This document shows positions 9,411-16,524 of a stretch of DNA of 64,000 bases, in pieces. The DNA lies in NCBI GenBank assembly GCA_964441755.1, contig CAYTVG010000016.1, positions 24,504 through 88,503 of the forward strand. The letters are read 5' to 3'. Numbering within the stretch: position 1 is the stretch's first letter; every line of letters begins with the position of its first letter. The position numbers and the translations under genes were made by a program. Origin of the DNA: JAUMBM01 sp964441755 (GTDB lineage: Bacteria; Bacteroidota; Bacteroidia; Chitinophagales; Saprospiraceae). The notes below the pieces were generated by a model. The model had not been told where the DNA came from, ran no database searches, and saw only the letters and a program-made list of their open reading frames with translations.

Positions 9411-9462
9411 GCCTGGCGGCAAGATAAAATTTCAATTATCTTGTCGTCAGGCTTTTATTTTT
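9411..9462 (+). terminator. Intrinsic terminator of the symporter operon
   Basis: Stem 9411-9426 pairs with 9437-9452 over 16 positions, two of them G-U, with a 10-base loop, then a T-rich tract (TTTTATTTTT) to about 9462. It lies 47 bases past the symporter stop. Confidence 0.85.
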
Positions 9463-9474
9463 GTATAAAAATTG

Positions 9475-9482
9475 TATTTTTG
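9475..9482 (+). promoter_or_regulatory. Candidate Bacteroidota -7 box (TATTTTTG)
   Basis: Matches the TAnnTTTG consensus and lies 25 bases before the ATG at 9508, a good distance for a short leader. A second match overlaps the terminator tail at 9456-9463. No TTTG element at the usual upstream spacing was found. Confidence 0.35.
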
Positions 9483-9507
9483 GAAACGAACTATAAACAA
9501 CAACACA

Positions 9508-9759
9508 ATGATGCGTATTTTCCCTTTAAGTCCCCTCGTTTCCGATGTCTTTGTGACGCTGTATTTAGCCGGTACCCTCTACTTTCGTTTTTTATTAGAA
9601 CACCAGATTCAAGGCCATTATTTGGTGTCGCTTGGTTTGGGTGCGTTTGCACTGCTGTTTTTGTGGGCACTTACTAAAAGTAAAATCATCAATCCTTCCT
9701 TTTTCGGACTGCTCCCCACCAAGAAAGAAGATATTCAGGATACTATGACGGAAGGGTAA
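9508..9759 (+). CDS. Small two-helix membrane protein, unknown function
   Basis: Hypothetical membrane protein of 83 residues starting at the tandem ATG at 9508; an in-frame TTG 36 bases upstream overlaps the -7-like box and is less likely. Two hydrophobic stretches (about 10-27 and 40-56) are followed by a polar tail of about 25 residues (PTKKEDIQD). I do not recognise a family. It stands alone between the symporter terminator and the long hairpin at 9772-9807, so it is probably transcribed by itself. Confidence 0.6.
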   Translation: MMRIFPLSPLVSDVFVTLYLAGTLYFRFLLEHQIQGHYLVSLGLGAFALLFLWALTKSKIINPSFFGLLPTKKEDIQDTMTEG

Positions 9760-9771
9760 CATTTGTAAAGC

Positions 9772-9807
9772 CATACCCTTTGGCGGCTGGCGCCGCCAAA
9801 GGGTATG
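9772..9807. terminator. 16-bp perfect hairpin between convergent genes
   Basis: Arms 9772-9787 and 9792-9807 are perfectly complementary around the loop TGGC. There is no T tract on either side. It separates the small membrane gene from the convergent permease-peptidase gene and probably serves both. Confidence 0.65.
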
Positions 9808-9813
9808 ATGATT

Positions 9814-12800
9814 CTACTCCTCAATTTTCTTGAGATTATCCTCCGGATTCCTGTCAATCAGCAGGGCGAAAGGATCTATCCCCACTTCATAGGGTCTCTC
9901 ATCGAGTATAAAAGTGAACGTCTGCGCTGGCCGGGTGATTTTCACCTGCTGCCGATGCAGGGTTTTGCCATACGTCTTGCCGTCTGCCGGGCGGGCGAAA
10001 GCCCCTATTTCAATCACATCATTGAGTGCGACTTCCTCTTCCTTACCCAGCTCATCTGCTTTGAATTTGGCACATTCGACCTGCATGCTCACTTCCCAGC
10101 GGCCATCACTCCGTTTTTTGACGCTGGCAAGCCTGCATCGGTTTTCGTAGAGTGTGATATCCTCAAATAAATCTTTGATGAGGTAATCCAGACTGTCCGG
10201 GGTATATGCATAGAAAGCTTCGAGTGCATCGGTACTCACCGGATAAGGCGGTGGCTGGTAGCGGTAGCGCCCGAGGAAACTGCGCAGCGCAGCGTTGACC
10301 TGCTCCTCTCCAATTCTTTCCTTCAGGTGATACATCTGCACGCTGCCTTTGTTGTAGTGAATGTAGCCCTGTCCCTCGCAGGACACCAGCGGCAGCTCCC
10401 GTTCCGTCTCCCGCCCGCGGCCTCTGAGGTAACGATCCATCTCATAGCGCAGAAATTTGCGCATCTGGTCACGGCCATAGGTATGTTCCATGACCATCAG
10501 CGCTCCCCATTGTGCAAAGGTTTCAACCAGCATTTCGCTGCCCTGCATATTGGCGCCACAGGTCTGGTGTCCCCAATACTGGTGCGCAATTTCGTGAGCA
10601 GCTACATAAGAGACCATGTCTATATCCTCGTCGGGATCTTTAAAGTCCTGAATGAAGCCTACGCCCTCCGAATAGGGCATAGTCCCGGGAAACGACTGTG
10701 CGAAGCTGGCAAAACGGGGAAACTCCACGATACGGCACTGTTTGTGGAAATAAGGTCCGAAATGGGTCGTGTAATAGTCGAGTGATTTTTCCATAGCATC
10801 CAGCATGCGAGGCACATTATAGCTATGATCTTTGTGGTAATACACCTCCAGGCTTACCCCCTTCCAGTCGCGTTTAGCTACTTCAAAATCAGCGCTTACA
10901 AAAGAATAAAAATTGAAAGAAGGATGGTCAAGCTTATACTGAAAACAGCGGCGGCCATTTTCGCGCCATTCCCGTACGAGTGAGCCTGGCGCAATAGCTA
11001 TTTGGTCGGGAGCTGTGCGGAAGACAGTCTCTACGTCGACCCAGTCACTATTGACACCTATGTAAGCATCCATACGACTGCTAGTATCTGCAGGATTGAG
11101 CACAGGCCTGCGTGTCTTTTCCGGCAGCCCCAGCTTCTGCCGGCGATTTTTGGCAGCCACTTCTGCATCCGACTGATAGCCAAAGACGGGCATGACCGAT
11201 ACATTGTCAAAAAAACTGCCGTTTTGGACGATGCGACTCCAGCCGAACTCATTTTCAAATCCTTTGGGGCTATAGTCCACCTCAAACGACAGCTCGAGGC
11301 TGTCGCCGGGCTGCAGCGCCGGTTCAAATCGGTACATGCGCCAGTTGAGATCCGCTTCCTCCAGCAGTAGTGACAGCCGGCTATGTTCACAGCTAAACTC
11401 CCCCTCGGAAGGTGTGTTCATCCACAGCGTGTCAATCGGCTCATCGTAGATATTGCGCATCCAAAACTTACCGCTGACCGACAGTTGCCGGCCCTCGGGC
11501 CGGAGGTCTATATCGTAAAAAACCTTGTAGATACGCGGTTGCAGCCGCCCCTCGTACTGCTTGAAACGTCGCTCATAGTCGAGCTGCAGTTTCTCTGTTT
11601 GTTTGCCATTAAAGTAAGGATTCAGCACCTGGGTATTGTAGAATACCCAGCCACCTGTCAGTATCCACACACCCAACAAGGCCAGTCCGGCCAGGCGATA
11701 GCGGGGCCAGGCAAGCCTCGCCTGCGCGAATCGCTCCCGCCAGCTATCGTAGCGGCCACGCGGCCAAAACAGTATGGCCAGTACAGACAGCAGGCCGGCA
11801 AACAGCAGCCAGTAGGCATTAAACCAAAACAATCCCTTTACAAATGGCTGATAGCCATAAAAATCAGACAAAATATAAGAAGGAGCCGATCCCAGCGGCA
11901 GCATATTGCTCTCTACCTGCAGGGCACTCCAGGCGAAAGAATTGGCAATTACCAGCATGACGACCACGAAAAAGCCGAGGTACATATTGGGTGACAAGGC
12001 ATGCACCAGAAACGACAATGCCAGCACCCCCGCAAATCCCAGCATATCCATCACGAGCAACTCGCGTACGTATATCCACATCTCATAACGAGTATAACCC
12101 ATGCTTGTCTGGGCAGCCAGCCCTGCTCCTATGACGAGCAGCTGCAGGCAAAAGAGCAGTACCAGCACTGCCAGGTATTTGCCCAACCAGCTTGTCCAGT
12201 TGCGTACGGGCAACGCATCCATGATATCCTGCATGTGGTAGTTGCGCTCTTTCCAGACCATAGCCCCACTGAAATAGACCATGATGATAATACCAAACAG
12301 GTAGAAAGATCCGCGAATAATCTGGACAATGCTATAGGTTACGGGCAGCTCATGCGTCCCATAGCCTTCATTGGCGTAAAACAAGCTGGGGATGCAGTTG
12401 AGCAGTCCCAGCAGCGCCAGCAGTATGAAGGCAACACTTCGCAGAGTACTTTTGGTTTCTGTGGCAAACTGGCTCTGCAGATTGGCCAGCTGCGCCTGCC
12501 AGCCCGACTGCGGCTGCACCCTGGGGGGTGCGCCCAGCAGCGCCAGTCCCCCCGCCTCCGCAGCAGCCTCATCCGTCAGGCGGGCGGTCTTGCTGCCCGC
12601 TTTTTTGCCGGCGGCAAAATCAAAACGCCAATAACCCAGCCACAGTACCAGTAAGCCAACCGATACCCACAGCAGGCGATTGAGCAGCATCAGCCCGGAT
12701 AAACCCAGAGACTGATGGTTTTTTTCGTCGACCGTCCAGTATTTTGTTTCCAGACTAAAGGTGCTGAATCCGAAAGGGTCTAATATAGCAGCCAGCCGCT

Positions 12801-13416
12801 CCTGATCGATATCACTTGTCAGGTTGCCGGCAACAATGTAAGCCACCAACAGCGCCGCAGCCGTCACAAAGGAGTAGAGCGTTGAGCGTGTATGCACGGC
12901 CACAGTATAGATGATGCCCCCTGCAAATAACAAGTTGGGGATAGCCAGCACCAGCAGGCCATTGAGGTGTCCCGCCACTTCAAACGGGCCGAAGCGATTA
13001 TCATTCAGCCAGTTGAATGCATCATTGGCCAGCATGCCCGACCACATGCCCAGTGAGATCCCCAGCAAAGGCAGGATGGACACCAGAAAAGCGGCTGTAA
13101 AATGGCCAAAATAATAGCCGGCGCGGCTGATGGGTTTTGAAAAAACGAGCTGGTCGGTGCGCTGCTCGAAATCGCGCAGCGCGGCGCTGTTGAGAAAGGC
13201 TGTCACCAGTAGCAAGGCAAACAAGGAAAAGACAGCATACCAATTCTGCGCTACAAAAGGTGCATTTTTCCAGACATTGCCGAAGCCACCACCGATCGTT
13301 ACCTGATCTGATACGGTAGCCAGAAAGCACAGCAGTCCGAAAAGCGCCATAAAAATCCACGGCATGGGCGAACGCAGCCACAGCCGGAGTTCGAAGGAGA
13401 AGAATGTAGTAAACAT
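9814..13416 (-). CDS. ABC-2 permease fused to M1 family aminopeptidase
   Basis: Membrane protein of 1200 residues. The first half (about 1-580) is two ABC-2-like permease blocks with a dozen hydrophobic segments. The second half is a gluzincin M1 aminopeptidase: HEIAHQYWGHQ near residue 942 gives the HExxH zinc site, and the Glu of LVETFAQWG about 18-20 residues on is the third ligand. The C-terminus carries no obvious sorting signal. Five bases separate it from the upstream ATPase gene, so permease and ATPase form one transporter. Families with this build are known in Bacteroidota, but the substrate is not. The fusion suggests that a peptide is cleaved while or after it is moved. Confidence 0.88.
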   Translation of the reverse strand: MFTTFFSFELRLWLRSPMPWIFMALFGLLCFLATVSDQVTIGGGFGNVWKNAPFVAQNWYAVFSLFALLLVTAFLNSAALRDFEQRTDQLVFSKPISRAGYYFGHFTAAFLVSILPLLGISLGMWSGMLANDAFNWLNDNRFGPFEVAGHLNGLLVLAIPNLLFAGGIIYTVAVHTRSTLYSFVTAAALLVAYIVAGNLTSDIDQERLAAILDPFGFSTFSLETKYWTVDEKNHQSLGLSGLMLLNRLLWVSVGLLVLWLGYWRFDFAAGKKAGSKTARLTDEAAAEAGGLALLGAPPRVQPQSGWQAQLANLQSQFATETKSTLRSVAFILLALLGLLNCIPSLFYANEGYGTHELPVTYSIVQIIRGSFYLFGIIIMVYFSGAMVWKERNYHMQDIMDALPVRNWTSWLGKYLAVLVLLFCLQLLVIGAGLAAQTSMGYTRYEMWIYVRELLVMDMLGFAGVLALSFLVHALSPNMYLGFFVVVMLVIANSFAWSALQVESNMLPLGSAPSYILSDFYGYQPFVKGLFWFNAYWLLFAGLLSVLAILFWPRGRYDSWRERFAQARLAWPRYRLAGLALLGVWILTGGWVFYNTQVLNPYFNGKQTEKLQLDYERRFKQYEGRLQPRIYKVFYDIDLRPEGRQLSVSGKFWMRNIYDEPIDTLWMNTPSEGEFSCEHSRLSLLLEEADLNWRMYRFEPALQPGDSLELSFEVDYSPKGFENEFGWSRIVQNGSFFDNVSVMPVFGYQSDAEVAAKNRRQKLGLPEKTRRPVLNPADTSSRMDAYIGVNSDWVDVETVFRTAPDQIAIAPGSLVREWRENGRRCFQYKLDHPSFNFYSFVSADFEVAKRDWKGVSLEVYYHKDHSYNVPRMLDAMEKSLDYYTTHFGPYFHKQCRIVEFPRFASFAQSFPGTMPYSEGVGFIQDFKDPDEDIDMVSYVAAHEIAHQYWGHQTCGANMQGSEMLVETFAQWGALMVMEHTYGRDQMRKFLRYEMDRYLRGRGRETERELPLVSCEGQGYIHYNKGSVQMYHLKERIGEEQVNAALRSFLGRYRYQPPPYPVSTDALEAFYAYTPDSLDYLIKDLFEDITLYENRCRLASVKKRSDGRWEVSMQVECAKFKADELGKEEEVALNDVIEIGAFARPADGKTYGKTLHRQQVKITRPAQTFTFILDERPYEVGIDPFALLIDRNPEDNLKKIEE

Positions 13417-13421
13417 AAGCG

Positions 13422-14300
13422 TTAAGCGACTCCGTTGATTTTTGCAAAAAAGACTTCTTCCAGGCTGGCCTCTGTAGGTACAAAGCCCTCCTCGGGCTGT
13501 TCCTCGCTCAGCAAGCAGATAACCGGTCGGCCGCCTACCAGCTTGCTGGAAATCAGCTTAGCCCCGAAAGCATGCTGAAAATCGGGCAGCGCTGCTTTGG
13601 AGATAGCTTTGCGCCATATCTTGCCCTCCAGCTGGCGGAGTGAAGCTTCGGGTGTACCCGCATACAGCACCTGTCCGTTGTTGATGATAGCCATGTTGGA
13701 ACACAGTTCTTTGACATCCTCAACGATGTGTGTACTCAGGATGACGATCACATTTTCGCCAATCTCTGAAAGCAGGTTGTAGAAACGGTTGCGCTCTCCC
13801 GGGTCGAGGCCCGCCGTTGGCTCATCGACGATGATCAGGCCGGGATCCCCCAGCAGCGCCTGCGCAATTCCGAAGCGCTGGCGCATCCCTCCTGAATAAG
13901 AGCTGACCGCTTTTTTGCGGTGTTCCCACAGGTTTACCCGCTGCAGCAGTGCGCTCACCACCTCTTTGCGCGCCCCTTTAGCAATCCCTTTGAGGATAGC
14001 CAGATGATCCAACAGTTCCCAGCCGCTGAGCCGCGGGTAGACGCCAAACTCCTGGGGCAGATAGCCTAGTGTTCTCCTGACAGATTCTTTATCCTGTAAA
14101 ACATCTATGCTACCCAAGTGTACCGTACCGCTGTCGGCGTCCTGCAAGGTTGCCAATGTGCGCATCAGTGTACTTTTGCCGGCTCCGTTGGGGCCCAACA
14201 GGCCGTACATGCCCGTGGGAATGTCGAGCGAAACATCCTGAAGCGCTCTCACGCCGTTGGCGTAGGTTTTGCTGAGGTTTCTGATGATGAGCTGCTGCAT
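13422..14300 (-). CDS. ABC transporter ATP-binding protein
   Basis: Nucleotide-binding subunit of 292 residues for the permease-peptidase encoded 5 bases downstream. Visible motifs: Walker A GPNGAGKST (about 37-45), Q-loop in LPQEFGVYPRLSG, signature SGGMRQR, Walker B LIIVDEPTAGLDP and the switch His in STHIVED. The C-terminal 70 residues vary as in ABC-2 exporters of the antibiotic/lantibiotic resistance type. Its start is the ATG MQQLIIRNLSK at 14300. Confidence 0.95.
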   Translation of the reverse strand: MQQLIIRNLSKTYANGVRALQDVSLDIPTGMYGLLGPNGAGKSTLMRTLATLQDADSGTVHLGSIDVLQDKESVRRTLGYLPQEFGVYPRLSGWELLDHLAILKGIAKGARKEVVSALLQRVNLWEHRKKAVSSYSGGMRQRFGIAQALLGDPGLIIVDEPTAGLDPGERNRFYNLLSEIGENVIVILSTHIVEDVKELCSNMAIINNGQVLYAGTPEASLRQLEGKIWRKAISKAALPDFQHAFGAKLISSKLVGGRPVICLLSEEQPEEGFVPTEASLEEVFFAKINGVA

Positions 14301-14798
14301 ATAGCTATCGTTTAGTGAATGATGTATGACATATAAAAAAGACTGCCGGCCCGAAGTGCGGCATTTTTTTTGAAAATGGCACAGGGGGCGAATTTGCGGT
14401 CGCTACTAGTATTCAGACGGGATTTGTCAGCGACAGGTTGCATCACAGGGCGTACACGGGAATGTTGCCGGACGTGAAACAAAGTGTTTTTTCTCTTTTG
14501 CCGGGCAGCCCGGACGCTGCCGGGGACTGAAAAAATTGAACCCCTGCGAAACAGTGGTTTCGGGCTGCCTGAACAAACTTCCGGACGCACACCTGACCTT
14601 GCTGACTAACACAAGTATAGACCGTAAAGTAATTGTAAAACTATATTTATCGACCAAATACAGGGAACAACGGATAAATTCCCTGCTCTGCGCCGGCTTC
14701 AGACAACCTAAGCCCGTGCCGGCTGCTGTCATTTTTTATTATACGTGAATGCAAGCGGACACCTATCTTTGTAGAGGTTCAAAAAAAATCCTCTGTTT
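14301..14798. other. Intergenic region, no gene seen
   Basis: About 500 bases between the divergent ABC ATPase gene and the amidase gene. Open frames here are short and lack codon or motif support. Several small inverted repeats are present (GCC-rich near 14482-14525), and an AT-rich part (14625-14660) could hold promoters for both directions. A -7-like box occurs at 14764. Confidence 0.4.
14764..14771 (+). promoter_or_regulatory. Candidate -7 box (TATCTTTG) of the amidase gene
   Basis: Exact match to TAnnTTTG, 27 bases before the ATG at 14799. The upstream element is not clear; the T-rich stretch near 14731-14740 is at about the right distance. Confidence 0.4.
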
Positions 14799-15575
14799 AT
14801 GCACAGCCTGCGTATAAGTCTGTTACAGGCGGATCTCCTTTGGGAAGATCCGCAGGCCAACCGACATTTGTTTGACCAGCAGCTTGGCCGGCTTAAGGGT
14901 CATGCGGATCTGGTCGTTCTGCCGGAAATGTTTACGACCGGCTTCAGTATGCGACCGGCAGCTTTGGCGGAGCCTATGGAAGGGCCGACACTTGCGTGGA
15001 TGCAGCAGTGGGCAGCACACATGGACGCTGTCATCACCGGCAGTCTGATCATAGCAGAAGGATCGCATTACTACAACCGGTTGCTGTGGGTACAACCCGA
15101 TGGCAACTATGCGTACTATGACAAACGCCACTGCTTCAGTCTGGCAGGTGAGCACGAGCACTACCGGGCCGGAGAGCAGCGGCTATTGGTCAGCTATCGC
15201 GGTTGGCGCATCATGCCGCTCATCTGTTACGACCTGCGTTTTCCGGTATGGAGTCGCAATGATGTTGATTACGATCTCCTCATTTATGTTGCCAATTTCC
15301 CGGACCGCAGGGGACATGCATGGCGATCGTTGCTGACCGCCAGAGCCATAGAAAATCAGGCCTATGTGCTTGCTGCCAACAGGGTAGGTACAGATGGTAA
15401 TGACATATACCATGCCGGAGATTCTTCGGTGATTGACTATGAAGGGCGCTTACTGCACCGCATTTCTCATCAAGCCGGTGTATTGACAGCCACACTGAAT
15501 CGGGAAGAGCTGTTGCAATTCCGACAGCGGTTCAATTTTTTGGCTGACCGGGATAATTTTAGCCTGCACCCATGA
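14799..15575 (+). CDS. Carbon-nitrogen hydrolase, omega-amidase (YafV/Nit2) type
   Basis: Cytosolic nitrilase-superfamily enzyme of 258 residues. The Glu-Lys-Cys triad is complete: Glu43 in LPEMFTTGFS, Lys109 in YDKRHCF and Cys143 in LICYDLRFPVWSRN. These surrounding sequences are those of the YafV/Nit2 branch, which hydrolyses alpha-ketoglutaramate and similar omega-amides, so a metabolite-repair role is likely. It is transcribed alone or with the NlpC/P60 gene 58 bases downstream. Confidence 0.88.
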   Translation: MHSLRISLLQADLLWEDPQANRHLFDQQLGRLKGHADLVVLPEMFTTGFSMRPAALAEPMEGPTLAWMQQWAAHMDAVITGSLIIAEGSHYYNRLLWVQPDGNYAYYDKRHCFSLAGEHEHYRAGEQRLLVSYRGWRIMPLICYDLRFPVWSRNDVDYDLLIYVANFPDRRGHAWRSLLTARAIENQAYVLAANRVGTDGNDIYHAGDSSVIDYEGRLLHRISHQAGVLTATLNREELLQFRQRFNFLADRDNFSLHP

Positions 15576-15633
15576 GCACATACGAATTTTCCTGACCAAG
15601 CCGTTAAGTCAGAACCTTAACAACCTTACGACT

Positions 15634-16428
15634 ATGTACACATTTCGAATCCACTCTTTTGCCAATCTGGCATGGCTGCTATTGAGTAGCTTGTTGCTCA
15701 ACAGTTGCGAGATTATCAAACCGATGTTGCAACCCCTGCCTTCCGATAATCAGCAAGAACAAGCTTACGGTGAACATTCCATCAGTCCGGAGACAACCTA
15801 TCGGCCCAGGCCTGTCCGGTCCAATCCTCCGCGGGCATTACCGTCGCGTTACCGGCCCGGACAGCAAGAAGAGACCCTGACAGAAGCAGACGGGGAAGCG
15901 GAGGCTCCTTACGAAGGTCCCAGGCCAAGGACCCGGACAGGGCTGTTTGTGACGCCACACCGCCGCAATACTAATCCCGGTGGGCTGCCGGGGCGTGACA
16001 TACCAGATAATATTTTGAGCCCGGAGTACCAGCAGCGCAGCCGGGTTATCGACTATGCTTACCAGTTGGAAGGCATAGCTTACAGCGATGCCGGCGATGC
16101 CCCGGAGGAAGGCTTCGACTGCTCGGGCTTCACTTGCTATATATATAAGCAAGCCAATATACAGCTGCCGCGCGTATCCGCTATGCAAGCGGGTCAGGGA
16201 ATATCCAAAGCACTCGGGGAAGTGGAACCAGGTGACATGATTTTTTTCCGGAAGCCGGATACGAATCGTGTTTTCCACGTGGCCGTGGTGGTTGCCAATG
16301 AATTTGATGGTATCAAGGTTATACATAGTACCAGCAGCAGGGGCGTACAGGTAGATAATATTAGTACATCCTCTTACTGGCAGCAGTTCCCTATGGAAGC
16401 CCGGGATGTACTTGGGCAAGGACGATGA
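15634..16428 (+). CDS. NlpC/P60 family lipoprotein peptidase
   Basis: Exported lipoprotein of 264 residues: signal peptide with lipobox LLNSC (Cys25), a low-complexity Pro/Arg/Glu-rich linker (about 30-125), then an NlpC/P60 cysteine peptidase domain. Catalytic residues are Cys163 in DCSGF, His215 in VFHVAVV and probably His231 in HSTSSRG. The family cleaves cell-wall stem peptides; the lipid anchor places it at a membrane facing the periplasm. A double hairpin follows at once. Confidence 0.88.
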   Translation: MYTFRIHSFANLAWLLLSSLLLNSCEIIKPMLQPLPSDNQQEQAYGEHSISPETTYRPRPVRSNPPRALPSRYRPGQQEETLTEADGEAEAPYEGPRPRTRTGLFVTPHRRNTNPGGLPGRDIPDNILSPEYQQRSRVIDYAYQLEGIAYSDAGDAPEEGFDCSGFTCYIYKQANIQLPRVSAMQAGQGISKALGEVEPGDMIFFRKPDTNRVFHVAVVVANEFDGIKVIHSTSSRGVQVDNISTSSYWQQFPMEARDVLGQGR

Positions 16429-16431
16429 AGC

Positions 16432-16502
16432 GATTAAGGGGTGGCTGGCGCCACCCCTTAATCTCGAATTTACCGCTATTAATTTTTCTTCGAAAAATTA
16501 AT
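16432..16502. terminator. Double hairpin between convergent genes
   Basis: First stem 16432-16445/16450-16463, 14 bp perfect with loop TGGC (same closing pattern GGC-TGGC-GCC as at 9785-9794). Second stem 16478-16488/16492-16502, AT-rich, 11 bp with a 3-base loop. The pair lies between the stops of the NlpC gene and the PorW-like gene. Confidence 0.7.
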
Positions 16503-16524
16503 GAGGGAAAACAGCGCATGCAGT

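Noticed and set aside
14312..14748. Several frames of 70-100 codons between the ABC ATPase and the amidase
   Set aside because: Overlapping frames on both strands, no motifs, GC-rich dyads explain the lack of stops.
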